Shown piece by piece: positions 1 to 10,400 of a stretch of 64,000 nucleotides of DNA. The notes beneath the pieces are model-generated. The model searched no databases, was not told where the DNA came from, and saw only the letters and a program-made list of their open reading frames with translations. The number at the start of each line of letters is the position of its first letter. Position 1 is the first letter of the stretch. The position numbers and the translations under genes were made by a program. Origin of the DNA: Streptomyces diastaticus subsp. diastaticus (GTDB taxonomy: Bacteria > Actinomycetota > Actinomycetes > Streptomycetales > Streptomycetaceae); assembly GCF_011170125.1 (NCBI RefSeq), contig NZ_BLLN01000003.1, forward strand, positions 124,001-188,000, given 5' to 3'.

Positions 1-1707
1 GAGGAGTTCCCCGGCATCTCCGCCGAGCCGACCGCGGTGCGCCGCTACCCGGCCCCCGGCAAGGCCCACACCTCCCAGGTCCTCGGCTACCTCTCCCCGG
101 TCACCGACGAGGAGATCAAGAAGGCCGAGGACAGCGACTCGCCCTACCTCCGCTCCGACCAGGTCGGCCGCTCCGGCCTGGAGCGCACCTACGACAAGGA
201 ACTGCGCGGCAAGGCCGGCGTCACCCGCTACGAGGTCGACAACCTCGGCCGCGTCATCGGCGAGGCCGAGTCCGATCCCGCCGAGGCCGGAGCCAACGTC
301 GTCACCAGCATCGACTCCCGCGTCCAGGCGGTCACCGAGTACGAGCTGAACGAGGCGATGAAGGCCGCCCGCAAGGAGATGGACCGCAACACCAACCGGC
401 TCTACGAGGCCGACGCGGGCGCCGCCGTCGTCATGGAGAACAAGACCGGCCGCGTCGTCGCCATGGCCTCGCTGCCCGACTACGACCCCAACTCCTGGGT
501 CGGCGGCATCTCCGGCAAGGACTACGCCAAGTTCACCAGCAAGAAGTCGAACTACCCGCTGCTCAACCGGGCCATCCAGGGCCAGGCCGCGCCGGGCTCG
601 ATCTTCAAGGTGATCTCCTCCACCGCCGCCGTCAACGCCGGGTACGACTTCAACGGCAACTACCCCTGCCCCAGCTCGTACTCGATCGGCGGGCAGGTCT
701 TCAAGAACTTCGAGTCCCAGGGATACGGCTCCATCAACCTCGGCCGAGCCCTGGAGGTCTCCTGCGACACCGTCTTCTACCACCTCGCCCATGAGCAGTG
801 GAAGAAGGACGGCGGCAACAACCCCAAGAAGCCCAAGGACTGGTTCTACAAGACCGCCCACCAGTTCGGCCTCGGCAAGGAGACCGGCATCGACCTCCCC
901 AACGAGGTCACCGGCCGCGTCCCCGACCGCCAGTGGAAGAAGGACTACTGGGAGGCCAACAAGGACGGCTGGTGCAAGACCGGCAAGAAGGGCGGCGAGT
1001 ACGCCGAGCAGATCGCCTACGAGAACTGCCTCGAAGGCATGCGTATGCGCGCCGGTGACTCGGTCAACTACTCCATCGGCCAGGGCGACACCCTCGTCAC
1101 CCCCATCCAGATGGCCACCATCTACGCGGCCATCGCCAACGGCGGCACCCTCTACGACCCGACCGTCGGCAAGGCCGTCATCAGCGCCGACGGCAAGAAG
1201 ACCACCGAGATCGAGCCCACGGCCCACGGCAAGCTGCCGATGAACCCGAAGACCAGGAAGCAGATAGAGCAGGCACTCGCGGGCGTCGCGACCACCGGCT
1301 CCGCCGCCTGGCGCTTCGGCGGCTGGCCGCAGGACAAGATCCCGATGCACGCCAAGACCGGCACCGCCGAGGTCTACGGCAAGCAGACGACCTCCTGGTT
1401 CGCCAGCTACACCCCCGACTACACGATCGTCATGACGATCTCCCAGGGCGGCACCGGCTCCGGCGCCTCCGGCCCGGCGGTCCGCAAGATCTACGAGGCG
1501 ATGTACGGGCTGACCGAGGACGGCGAGCAGGACGTCAAGAAGGCCCTGCTGCCCGAACCGCAGTCGGCGCTGCCCAAGGTCGAGCCGGACGGGTCGATCC
1601 ACGCCCCGGCCGTCAAGCCCTACCTGCCCGTCAAGCCGACGCCCCCCGCCGACACCCAGGACCTCGCCACCGCCCCCGGCGGACCCCTTCTCTGGAGGCG
1701 CGACTGA
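1..1707 (+). CDS. mrdA: Penicillin-binding protein 2, 5'-truncated by the window edge
   Basis: Class B transpeptidase that cross-links peptidoglycan together with RodA in lateral and spore-wall synthesis. The frame is open from base 1, so the N-terminal membrane anchor and part of the dimerisation domain lie outside; 568 residues are visible. Numbering from base 1, the catalytic SIFK tetrad is at residues 200-203, the second motif is SCD at 254-256 (SxD rather than SxN, as in the MrdA subfamily) and KTGTAE starts at 452. A proline-rich tail of about 45 residues follows the transpeptidase domain. The stop codon overlaps the rodA start as TGATG, so the two are translationally coupled. In Streptomyces this pair normally ends the mreBCD cluster, which should lie just upstream. 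Confidence 0.95.
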   Translation, partial: EEFPGISAEPTAVRRYPAPGKAHTSQVLGYLSPVTDEEIKKAEDSDSPYLRSDQVGRSGLERTYDKELRGKAGVTRYEVDNLGRVIGEAESDPAEAGANVVTSIDSRVQAVTEYELNEAMKAARKEMDRNTNRLYEADAGAAVVMENKTGRVVAMASLPDYDPNSWVGGISGKDYAKFTSKKSNYPLLNRAIQGQAAPGSIFKVISSTAAVNAGYDFNGNYPCPSSYSIGGQVFKNFESQGYGSINLGRALEVSCDTVFYHLAHEQWKKDGGNNPKKPKDWFYKTAHQFGLGKETGIDLPNEVTGRVPDRQWKKDYWEANKDGWCKTGKKGGEYAEQIAYENCLEGMRMRAGDSVNYSIGQGDTLVTPIQMATIYAAIANGGTLYDPTVGKAVISADGKKTTEIEPTAHGKLPMNPKTRKQIEQALAGVATTGSAAWRFGGWPQDKIPMHAKTGTAEVYGKQTTSWFASYTPDYTIVMTISQGGTGSGASGPAVRKIYEAMYGLTEDGEQDVKKALLPEPQSALPKVEPDGSIHAPAVKPYLPVKPTPPADTQDLATAPGGPLLWRRD

Positions 1708-2897
1708 TGGCCGGCTTCTCCGTCCCCGGCTACGGGCCCGAACGCGCCTCGTGGACCCGGGCCTTCGCCCGCGACTCCGTGGTGCGCCGGCTCGACTGGC
1801 CGATGCTGCTGAGCGCGCTCGCCCTCTCCCTGGTCGGTGTCGTCCTGGTCTACTCCGCAACCCGCAACCGGATGGGGCTCAACCAGGGCGACCCGTACTT
1901 CTTCTTCGTGCGGCACCTGCTCAACACCGGCATCGGGCTCGCCCTGATGGCGGGCACCATCTGGCTGGGCCACCGCACCCTGCGGACCGCCGTCCCCGTC
2001 CTCTACGGCATCTCGGTGCTGCTGATCCTGCTGGTGCTCACCCCGCTGGGCGCCACGATCAACGGCGCCCACGCCTGGCTGGTGATCGGCGGCTTCAGCC
2101 TCCAGCCCTCCGAGTTCGTCAAGATCACCATCATCCTCGGCATGGCGATGCTGCTGGCCGCCCGCGTCGACGCCGGGGACCGGGAGCATCCCGACCACCG
2201 CACCGTCGTCCTCGCCCTGGCCCTGGCGACCGTGCCGATGCTCATCGTCATGCTGATGCCGGACCTCGGCTCCGTCATGGTCATGGTGATGATCGTGCTC
2301 GGCGTCCTGCTCTCCTCCGGTGCCTCCAACCGCTGGATCCTCGGCCTGATCGGGGCCGGAGCCGCCGGGGCGGTCCTGGTGTGGCAGCTCGGTGTCCTGG
2401 ACGAGTACCAGATCAACCGGTTCGCCGCCTTCGCCAACCCGCAGCTCGACCCGGCGGGCGTCGGCTACAACACCAACCAGGCCCGCATCGCCATCGGCTC
2501 CGGCGGCCTCACCGGCACCGGCCTCTTCCAGGGCACGCAGACCACCGGCCAGTTCGTCCCCGAGCAGCAGACCGACTTCGTCTTCACCGTCGCCGGTGAG
2601 GAACTCGGCTTCCTCGGCGCGGGTCTCATCATCGCCCTGCTCGGGGTCGTCCTCTGGCGGGCCTGCCGCATCGCCCGCGCCACCACCGAGCTGTACGGCA
2701 CCATCGTCGCCGGCGGCATCATCGCCTGGTTCGCCTTCCAGTCCTTCGAGAACATCGGCATGACCCTGGGCATCATGCCCGTCGCAGGCCTCCCGCTGCC
2801 CTTCGTCAGTTACGGCGGCACCGCCATGTTCGCGGCGTGGATCGCCATAGGACTCCTCCAGTCGATCAAGCTGCAACGGCCCCTCTCCGCGAGCTGA
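1707..2897 (+). CDS. rodA: RodA/FtsW-family peptidoglycan glycosyltransferase (Sfr-like)
   Basis: SEDS-family membrane glycosyltransferase that polymerises lipid II, partnering the PBP2 encoded immediately upstream. The 396-residue product has about ten hydrophobic helices. It carries the family signatures NGAHAWLVIG, LQPSEFVK, MPDLGS (the conserved functional Asp is residue 186) and, near the C-terminus, GLPLPFVSYGGT. The start ATG shares one base with the mrdA stop, so expression is coupled. Its place after PBP2 identifies it as the RodA paralogue of the mre cluster (called Sfr in S. coelicolor) rather than FtsW of the division cluster. The N-terminal 30 residues before the first helix are cytoplasmic and of no recognised family. 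Confidence 0.95.
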   Translation: MAGFSVPGYGPERASWTRAFARDSVVRRLDWPMLLSALALSLVGVVLVYSATRNRMGLNQGDPYFFFVRHLLNTGIGLALMAGTIWLGHRTLRTAVPVLYGISVLLILLVLTPLGATINGAHAWLVIGGFSLQPSEFVKITIILGMAMLLAARVDAGDREHPDHRTVVLALALATVPMLIVMLMPDLGSVMVMVMIVLGVLLSSGASNRWILGLIGAGAAGAVLVWQLGVLDEYQINRFAAFANPQLDPAGVGYNTNQARIAIGSGGLTGTGLFQGTQTTGQFVPEQQTDFVFTVAGEELGFLGAGLIIALLGVVLWRACRIARATTELYGTIVAGGIIAWFAFQSFENIGMTLGIMPVAGLPLPFVSYGGTAMFAAWIAIGLLQSIKLQRPLSAS

Positions 2898-2916
2898 CCC
2901 GGGCTCCGGCACCGGT

Positions 2917-2962
2917 ACGGGCGCCGGGACGGTACCCGCACCGGGACCGCCCCGGCGCCCGT
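2917..2962 (+). terminator. Intrinsic terminator after rodA
   Basis: The 12-base arms at 2917-2928 and 2951-2962 are perfectly complementary. A second short stem sits inside (2930-2933 with 2946-2949). The hairpin starts 20 bases after the rodA stop and should end the mre-cluster transcript. There is no U tract, as usual in this genus. Confidence 0.65.
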
Positions 2963-3061
2963 TCGCCGTCACCGGCGGGAGCGGGCGCCGCGCGGTGTCA
3001 AGGGCCGGCCCGTACCACGCTAGGCTGGAGAATCAGCCCTGCCCGCTCACGAAGGTTCCCG

Positions 3062-5008
3062 ATGACTGACCAGTCGACTGCGGAGTCGGTCTTCCCTCAG
3101 CTCGAAGCGCTGCTCCCGCACGTACAGAAGCCCATCCAGTACGTCGGCGGTGAGCTGAACTCCACCGTCAAGCCGTGGGAGTCCTGCGACGTCCGCTGGG
3201 CCCTGATGTACCCCGACGCCTACGAGGTCGGCCTGCCCAACCAGGGCGTCATGATCCTCTACGAGGTGCTCAACGAGCGCGAGGGCGTCCTCGCCGAACG
3301 CACCTACAGCGTCTGGCCCGACCTCGAAGAGCTGATGCGCGAGCACCGCGTCCCGCAGTTCACCGTGGACAGCCACCGGCCCGTCGGCGCCTTCGACGTC
3401 TTCGGACTCAGCTTCTCCACCGAGCTGGGCTACACCAACATGCTCACCGCGCTCGACCTCGCGGGCATCCCGCTGAACGCCGCCGACCGCACCGAGGACG
3501 ACCCGATCGTCCTCGCCGGCGGCCACGCGGCCTTCAACCCGGAGCCGATCGCCGAGTTCATCGACTGCGCCGTCGTCGGCGACGGCGAGCAGGCCGTCCT
3601 GGAGATCACCGACATCATCCGGGCCTGGAAGGCCGAGGGCCGCCCCGGCGGCCGCGAGGAGGTCCTCTTCCGCCTCGCCCGCACCGGCGGCGTCTACGTC
3701 CCCGCCTTCTACGACGTCGAGTACCTGCCCGACGGCCGCATCGCCCGCGTCGTGCCCAACCGCTCCGGCGTCCCGTGGCGCGTCTCCAAGCACACCGTCA
3801 TGGACCTCGACGAGTGGCCCTACCCGAAGCAGCCGCTGGTCCCGCTCGCCGAGACCGTCCACGAGCGGATGTCGGTGGAGATCTTCCGCGGCTGCACCCG
3901 CGGCTGCCGCTTCTGCCAGGCGGGCATGATCACCCGCCCGGTCCGCGAGCGCTCCATCACCGGCATCGGCGAGATGGTGGACAAGGGCCTGAAGGCCACC
4001 GGGTTCGAGGAGGTCGGCCTGCTCTCCCTCTCCTCCGCCGACCACAGCGAGATCGGCGACATCGCCAAGGGCCTCGCCGACCGGTACGAGGAGGACAAGA
4101 TCGGCCTGTCCCTCCCCTCGACCCGCGTCGACGCCTTCAACGTCGACCTGGCCAACGAGCTGACCCGCAACGGCCGCCGCTCCGGCCTCACCTTCGCCCC
4201 CGAGGGCGGCTCCGAACGGATGCGGAAGGTCATCAACAAGATGGTCTCCGAGGAGGACCTGATCCGCACCGTCGCCACCGCCTACGGCAACGGCTGGCGG
4301 CAGGTGAAGCTGTACTTCATGTGCGGCCTGCCCACCGAGACCGACGAGGACGTCCTCCAGATCGCCGACATGGCGACCAGCGTCATCGCCAAGGGCCGCC
4401 AGGTCTCCGGCTCCCAGGACATCCGCTGCACCGTCTCCATCGGCGGCTTCGTCCCCAAGCCGCACACCCCCTTCCAGTGGGCCCCGCAGCTCTCCGCCGA
4501 GCAGACCGACGCCCGCCTGGAGAAGCTCCGCGACAAGATCCGAGGCGACAAGAAGTACGGCCGCTCCATCGGCTTCCGCTACCACGACGGCAAGCCCGGC
4601 ATCGTCGAGGGCCTCCTCTCCCGCGGCGACCGCCGCATCGGAGCGGTCATCCGCGCCGTCTACGAGGACGGCGGCCGATTCGACGGCTGGCGCGAGTACT
4701 TCAGCTACGACCGCTGGATGGCCTGCGCCGAGAAGACCCTCCCCGAGCAGGGCGTCGACGTCGACTGGTACACCACCCGCGAGCGCGGCTACGAGGAGGT
4801 CCTCCCCTGGGACCACCTCGACTCCGGCCTCGACAAGGAATGGCTCTGGGAGGACTGGCAGGACGCCCTCGACGAGACCGAGGTCGAGGACTGCCGCTGG
4901 ACGCCCTGCTTCGACTGCGGGGTGTGCCCGCAGATGGACACCAGCATCCAGGTGGGCCCCACCGGCAAGAAGCTGCTGCCGCTGAGCGTGGTGGGCCAGG
5001 GCGGGTAG
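3062..5008 (+). CDS. B12-binding-like radical SAM protein, TIGR03960 family
   Basis: Radical S-adenosylmethionine enzyme of unknown substrate. The 648-residue protein has an N-terminal cobalamin-binding-like region (about 40-200), then the radical SAM core with CxxxCxxC iron-sulfur ligands at C278, C282 and C285 (motif GCTRGCRFC). Further family blocks are ADHSEIGDI, PSTRVDAF and APEGGSERMRK. A C-terminal cysteine cluster follows (CRWTPCFDCGVCPQMD), possibly a second metal site. ATG 3062 is preceded by GAAGG; the frame stays open upstream into rodA, but there it only shadows rodA. In actinobacteria this gene is normally followed directly by the TIGR03936 partner found here at about 6.33 kb, but a transporter gene intervenes. 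The family is confident; the reaction is not known. Confidence 0.92.
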   Translation: MTDQSTAESVFPQLEALLPHVQKPIQYVGGELNSTVKPWESCDVRWALMYPDAYEVGLPNQGVMILYEVLNEREGVLAERTYSVWPDLEELMREHRVPQFTVDSHRPVGAFDVFGLSFSTELGYTNMLTALDLAGIPLNAADRTEDDPIVLAGGHAAFNPEPIAEFIDCAVVGDGEQAVLEITDIIRAWKAEGRPGGREEVLFRLARTGGVYVPAFYDVEYLPDGRIARVVPNRSGVPWRVSKHTVMDLDEWPYPKQPLVPLAETVHERMSVEIFRGCTRGCRFCQAGMITRPVRERSITGIGEMVDKGLKATGFEEVGLLSLSSADHSEIGDIAKGLADRYEEDKIGLSLPSTRVDAFNVDLANELTRNGRRSGLTFAPEGGSERMRKVINKMVSEEDLIRTVATAYGNGWRQVKLYFMCGLPTETDEDVLQIADMATSVIAKGRQVSGSQDIRCTVSIGGFVPKPHTPFQWAPQLSAEQTDARLEKLRDKIRGDKKYGRSIGFRYHDGKPGIVEGLLSRGDRRIGAVIRAVYEDGGRFDGWREYFSYDRWMACAEKTLPEQGVDVDWYTTRERGYEEVLPWDHLDSGLDKEWLWEDWQDALDETEVEDCRWTPCFDCGVCPQMDTSIQVGPTGKKLLPLSVVGQGG

Positions 5009-5031
5009 CGACCGCAACGCGCGTACGACTC

Positions 5032-5063
5032 GTGCCGGGGACCGTTCGGGCGGTCCCCGGCAC
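5032..5063 (+). terminator. Intrinsic terminator after the radical SAM gene
   Basis: Perfect 13-base arms at 5032-5044 and 5051-5063 with a 6-base loop (TTCGGG, UUCG-like), followed by TGTCGTG. It lies 23 bases after the stop and separates the radical SAM gene from the transporter gene. Confidence 0.8.
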
Positions 5064-5139
5064 TGTCGTGTCCGAGGCCGGGACGGCTGTCCGGCGCGCC
5101 GCGGTGGCAGGGCGCGACGGGGGCGCCGAAGGTGGCCTC

Positions 5140-6129
5140 ATGGAATCCCGCACATCTCCGGCCGGCCGCCCCGGAGCCCGGAGGGCGACGTTCGGGCCGG
5201 TGGCCGGGGCCGCGGTGATGGCCACCGGGATCGTGTCGACCGGGTGTCACCTGGTGGGGGCCGAGGTGGTGTCCCTGGTGCTGCTCGGGGTGGGCGGGGC
5301 CGGTTGGGCGCTGCTGGTGGGGATCTTTCTCCAGCACTTCCTCGGGGCGCGGGAGCAGTGGCGGCGGGAGTCGCGGACGGCGGCCTCGCTGACCGGGGTG
5401 GCGGCCACCTCGGTGCTGGGGACGCGGGTGGTGCTGCTGGGGTGGGCGGCGGCCGGGTGGGTGCTGCTGGCGGTGGCCGCCGCGGGTTGGGTGGTGCTGC
5501 TGCCGCAGGTGGTGCGGAGCCTGGGGCGGCGGGTGCCGGGGTCGGCGTATCTGACCTGTGTCGCGACGCAGTCGCTCGGGGTGCTCGGGGCGACGCTGGC
5601 CCCGGCCACCGGGGTGGCCTGGCCGCTGCCGGTCGCCGTGGTGCTGCTGGTCGCGGGGTTCGGGCTGTACGTGCTGGTGCTGCTGCACTTCGACTTCCGC
5701 CAGCTCCAGGAGGGGGCGGGGGACCACTGGGTGGCGTGCGGGGCGCTGGCCATCTCGGCGCTGGCCGCGGGCAAGCTGACGGCGGCGAGCGGGGAGCCGC
5801 TGGGGTGGGCCGAACCGCTGCGGTCCTGGCTGTCGGCGGTCACCTTCGTGCTGCTGCTGGCCGCCCTCGCCTGGTACGCGGTGATCGCCGCGGCCGAGCT
5901 GCGCCGGCCGCGGCCGGGGTACGACCCCAGGCGGTGGGCCACCGTCTTCCCGCTCGGGATGACGGCGGTGGCCGCGCTGACCGCCGCCGGGGAGGCCGGG
6001 CCCGCCACCTCCGGCTGGCTCGACCCCCTCGGGCGGGCCCTGCTGTGGGTGGCCGTGGCGGTCTGGGCGCTGGTGGCGGTGGGGTCGGCGAAGCGGCTGG
6101 CGGGGCGGGCGTTGCGCCGAACGCCGTAA
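5140..6129 (+). CDS. TDT-family (TehA/SLAC1-like) membrane transporter
   Basis: Integral membrane protein of 329 residues with about ten hydrophobic helices. It resembles the tellurite-resistance/C4-dicarboxylate transporter (TDT) fold: an early GPVAGAAVMATGIVS block and a late FPLGMTAVAALTAAG block match the family's FPxGM-type repeats. Substrate cannot be told from sequence. ATG 5140 follows a GAAGGTGG stretch. Codon choice differs from both neighbours: it favours GGG, GTG and GCG, whereas flanking genes favour C-ending codons. It separates two radical-SAM-linked genes that usually sit together, and a terminator precedes it, so it is probably an independent insertion. The family call is moderate because sequence conservation in TDT proteins is low. 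Confidence 0.75.
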   Translation: MESRTSPAGRPGARRATFGPVAGAAVMATGIVSTGCHLVGAEVVSLVLLGVGGAGWALLVGIFLQHFLGAREQWRRESRTAASLTGVAATSVLGTRVVLLGWAAAGWVLLAVAAAGWVVLLPQVVRSLGRRVPGSAYLTCVATQSLGVLGATLAPATGVAWPLPVAVVLLVAGFGLYVLVLLHFDFRQLQEGAGDHWVACGALAISALAAGKLTAASGEPLGWAEPLRSWLSAVTFVLLLAALAWYAVIAAAELRRPRPGYDPRRWATVFPLGMTAVAALTAAGEAGPATSGWLDPLGRALLWVAVAVWALVAVGSAKRLAGRALRRTP

Positions 6130-6329
6130 CCGGAGGAGCGGGGGACGGGGACGGGGCCGAGCATGAGGGGGAGCGGGCGGTCCGGCGCTCCCGACGACGC
6201 CATCCGCTGGAGCGGACCGCCCGCTTGCCCCCGCCGAGGCCGGACGGTGCCCGGGTGCGGGAACCTCCGGGCGGCGCGGCGCGTACCCTAGGCAGGGGTA
6301 CGACCGCACTCACGAGGGACTGAACGACA

Positions 6330-7163
6330 CTGGGTAAGCGACAGCCCGTAGGGCCTCCGCCCGCGCCGACGGTGCAGCGGATCCGTCTGTGCTACACCAA
6401 GCGCGGCCGCCTGCGGTTCACCAGCCACCGAGACTTCCAGCGCGCCTTCGAGCGGGCCCTGCGCCGCGCCGAGGTGCCGATGGCCTACTCGGCGGGCTTC
6501 ACGCCCCACCCGAAGGTGAGTTACGCCAACGCCGCGCCCACCGGTACGGGCAGCGAGGCGGAGTACCTGGAGATCGGGCTCACCGCGCCGCGCGACCCCG
6601 CCACACTGCGGGAACTGCTCGACGCCTCGATGCCCGCGGGGCTCGACATCACCGACGCCGTCGAGGCGCGTACCTCCGGTCTCGCCGACCGGCTCCAGGC
6701 CTCGCTCTGGGAGCTGCGGCTCGACCAGGTCGAGCCGGACGAGGCCCGGGCGGCCGTCGCCGCCTTCGAGGCGGCGGAGACGGTCGAGGTCCAGCGGCGC
6801 ACCAAGAACGGCGTGCGGACCTTCGACGCCCGCGCCGCCGTGGCCTCGCTCGACGTGGTCGTACCCACCGGCGAGCCGGGTGATAGGCCGTCGGCACGGC
6901 CCTGTGCGATACTGCGGCTGGTTGTGCGGCACGAGACACCCGCCGTACGACCCGACGACGTCCTGTCCGGTCTCCGAGTAGTGGCCGACCTGGCGCCGCC
7001 GGTCCCCGCTGCGGTGACCAGGCTGGCGCAGGGGCCTTTCGACGACGAGACCGGCTCGGTGACCGATCCGCTCGCGCCCGACCGCGAGGCGGTCGAGGCC
7101 GCCCCCTCCGAGGGCGCCCCGCCCGCCGCCGCGCAGGCCACCACGGCGGTAAGTCCCGCGTAG
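6330..7163 (+). CDS. Radical SAM-linked protein, TIGR03936 (DUF2344) family; probable CTG start
   Basis: Partner protein of the TIGR03960 radical SAM enzyme; function unknown. The core contains [20 protein letters not shown] and [16 protein letters not shown], the family hallmarks. Two starts are possible. GTG 6372 has no ribosome-binding site and would begin right at the conserved core. CTG 6330, the first sense-usable codon after the in-frame stop at 6321, has GAGGGA about 11 bases upstream and adds an N-terminus ([14 protein letters not shown]) resembling that of orthologues as I remember them. I therefore choose CTG: 277 residues, or 263 from GTG. The tail is Ala/Pro/Glu-rich. It ends about 240 bases before rne. 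Confidence 0.85.
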   Translation: MGKRQPVGPPPAPTVQRIRLCYTKRGRLRFTSHRDFQRAFERALRRAEVPMAYSAGFTPHPKVSYANAAPTGTGSEAEYLEIGLTAPRDPATLRELLDASMPAGLDITDAVEARTSGLADRLQASLWELRLDQVEPDEARAAVAAFEAAETVEVQRRTKNGVRTFDARAAVASLDVVVPTGEPGDRPSARPCAILRLVVRHETPAVRPDDVLSGLRVVADLAPPVPAAVTRLAQGPFDDETGSVTDPLAPDREAVEAAPSEGAPPAAAQATTAVSPA

Positions 7164-7400
7164 GGACGCTCGCCGCAGCGCCGCCCTCGAATCCGGGAGC
7201 CACCTGGGTCGGGCAGCGCACCGACCAGAAGACTTTCGCCAGGCCGCCCGCGAGACGCGTACGGAACCGGCGAGAACAGGACAGAGAAGCTCCCGTGCGG
7301 CGCCCGCGCCCCGGAGGACGGTCCCGCGCACACTTCGCGCGAAGGCGACCGCCACCGGATTCGACGCGGCGCCCGGGAGCGTGACGGGAGATACCCCCGC

Positions 7401-10400
7401 ATGCTCGGATCGAACGACCCCGCCGAAGGCGTGGACGTGGACAACGACAGCCCCAGCGACACCCTGCCGCCGCGCAGGCGACGGCGGGCCGCCTCCCGGC
7501 CCGCCGGACCGCCCGCGGCGGCGGAGGCCGCGGCCGTGGCCATACCGGCTCCGGTACCGGCGGAGGCCGAGGCGCCCGCCGCCGAGGCGCCGTCCGGTGA
7601 CGAACCGGCGCCGCGTCCGCGCCGCCGCGCCACCCGCCGGGCCTCCGCCCCGGCCGGTACGCCCGCCGCCGAGGCGGCGACCACCGAGGCCCCCCCGGCG
7701 CAGCCGCAGCCGGCCGCCGCGCAGGCCGAGTCCGGCGCCCAGGCCGAGGAGGCCGCACCGGCCCGCCCGCGCCGCCGCGCGACCCGCCGCGCCGTCGCAC
7801 CGGCCGGTACGCCGGACACGCCCGTGGCGGAGGAGGCCGCGACGGCCGAGCCGCAGGCCGCGCCGGCGCCCGCCGAGACCACCGAGGCCGCCCCCGCGCG
7901 GCCCCGTCGCCGTGCCACGCGGCGCGCCACCGCGCCGGCCGGCGCTCCCACCGCCGAGGCGGAGACCACCGAGGAAGCCCCGGCGCAGCCGCAGCCGGCC
8001 GCCGCGCAGGCCGAGTCCGCCGCGCAGGCGGAGGCCGGCGCTCAGACCGAGGAGGCCGCACCGGACCGCCCGCGCCGCCGCGCCGCCCGCCGCGCCTCCG
8101 CCCCGGCCGGTGCGCCGGAGACGCCCGAGGCCGCCGGTGCCACCGGCCAGGAACCGGACCCCGAGGCCGCCTCCGCGGAGGAGAGCGCCGCCCCGGCCCG
8201 CCGGCGCCGCCGCGCCACCCGGCCCGCCGAGGCCGCCGCGTCCGCGTCCGCGCCCGTCGAGGAGCGGGCGGCCGAGGAGCCCGCCGCCGTGGCGGAGCCC
8301 GACGCGCAGGCCGAGGAGGCCGCCCCCACCCGTACGCGCCGCCGTGCCACTCGTCGCGTTTCCGCACCCGTCTCCAGCCCCGCGGCTGCCGAGGCCGAAG
8401 GCACGCCGGAGGAGACCACCGTGGCCGAGGACAGCACCAGCGAAGCGAGCACCGGCGACACCGCCGAGGAGAGCGCGCCGCGCCGCGCCCGCCGCAAGCC
8501 GGTCCGCAAGGGCGGGCTGTTCAGCGAGCCCGACCAGCCGAAGGCCGCCCGCGAGGAGCGCCAGGAGCAGGAGCCGGGCGGGCGCGGTTCGCGTCGCCGT
8601 CCGGCCGTCGCCGTCTTCCAGGCACCGGTCTTCTCGGAGCCCATGTTCCAGACGCCGGAGCGCGCCGCCGCCGAGGCCGCCTCGTCGGCCGCCGCCGACA
8701 CCTCCGCGCCCGAGCCGGAGGCCGAGGAGCAGGCACCGCGCAAGCGCCGTCGCCGCCGTGGGGAGGACGCTCCGGCGCAGGAGGCCGCGCCGGTCCGCGA
8801 GAAGCCGGTGGAGCGGGCCCCCGAGCCCGAGCCCGCCGAGGACGACTCCGAGGCCGAGGCCGAGGACGAGACCCGCACGCGGGACGACGACGAGCACGAC
8901 AACGGCGACCGGCCCTCGCGCCGACGCCGCCGGGGCGGCCGCCGCCGCCGTCGCGGTGAGTCCGGCGACGCCGACCACGAGCAGGACGAGCAGCAGGAGC
9001 AGGGCGCCGGCACCGACGCGCGTACCGGCAGCCAGGAGAGTGCCGCCGAGGACGAGCAGGACGACCACGCGGACGAGCACGAGGGCCGCGAGGAGCGCGA
9101 CGAGTCCGACCACGACAACGACGCCGACAACGGCTCGGGCTCCAGCAGCAGCCGCCGTCGCCGCCGTCGCCGCCGCCGCGCCGGGGACAGCGGGGGCGAG
9201 CAGGAGCAGAGCGCCTCGGGCGACGACCCGGAGCGCACCGTCGTCAAGGTCCGCGAGCCGCGCGAGCGGAAGAGGGACGAGCCCGGCACCGGTCCCGACG
9301 AGGTCCAGTCGATCAAGGGCTCGACCCGCCTGGAGGCGAAGAAGCAGCGCCGCCGGGAGGGCCGCGAGCAGGGCCGCCGCCGGGTGCCGATCATCACCGA
9401 GGCGGAGTTCCTGGCGCGCCGCGAGGCCGTGGAGCGGGTGATGGTCGTCCGCCAGAGCGGCGAGCGCACCCAGATCGGCGTGCTCGAGGACGACGTGCTC
9501 GTCGAGCACTACGTCAACAAGGAGCAGGCCACCTCCTACGTCGGCAACGTCTACCTCGGCAAGGTGCAGAACGTCCTGCCGTCGATGGAGGCCGCCTTCA
9601 TCGACATCGGCAAGGGCCGCAACGCCGTGCTGTACGCCGGTGAGGTCAACTTCGCCGCGCTGGGCATGGCCCACGGCCCGCGCCGCATCGAGTCGGCGCT
9701 CAAGTCCGGCCAGTCGGTCCTGGTGCAGGTCACCAAGGACCCGATCGGCCACAAGGGCGCCCGCCTCACCAGCCAGGTCTCGCTGCCCGGCCGCTACCTC
9801 GTCTACGTCCCCGAGGGGTCGATGACGGGCATCAGCCGCAAGCTGCCCGACACCGAGCGGGCCCGCCTCAAGGGCATCCTCAAGAAGATCGTCCCCGAGG
9901 ACGCGGGCGTCATCGTGCGCACCGCCGCCGAGGGCGCGAGCGAGGAGGAACTGCGCCGCGACGTGGAGCGGCTGCACGGCCAGTGGCAGGAGATCCAGAA
10001 GAAGGCGAACGCGAGCAACGCCAGCTCGCCGAGCCTGCTCTACGGCGAGCCCGACATGACGGTCCGGGTCGTCCGCGACATCTTCAACGAGGACTTCTCC
10101 AAGGTCATCGTCAGCGGTGACGAGGCATGGAAGACCATCCACGGCTACGTCGGCAAGGTCGCCCCCGACCTGGTCGACCGGCTCCAGCGGTGGACCTCGG
10201 AGACCGACGTCTTCGCGACGTACCGGATCGACGAGGGGCTCGCCAAGGCGCTGGACCGCAAGGTGTGGCTGCCGTCGGGCGGTTCGCTGGTGATCGACAA
10301 GACCGAGGCGATGATCGTCGTCGACGTCAACACCGGGAAGTTCACCGGCCAGGGCGGCAACCTGGAGGAGACCGTCACCAGGAACAACCTGGAGGCGGCC

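Noticed and set aside
2837..3061. Upstream extension of the radical SAM frame into rodA
   Set aside because: Residues are Arg/Pro-rich and overlap rodA; ATG 3062 has a ribosome-binding site and the family start.
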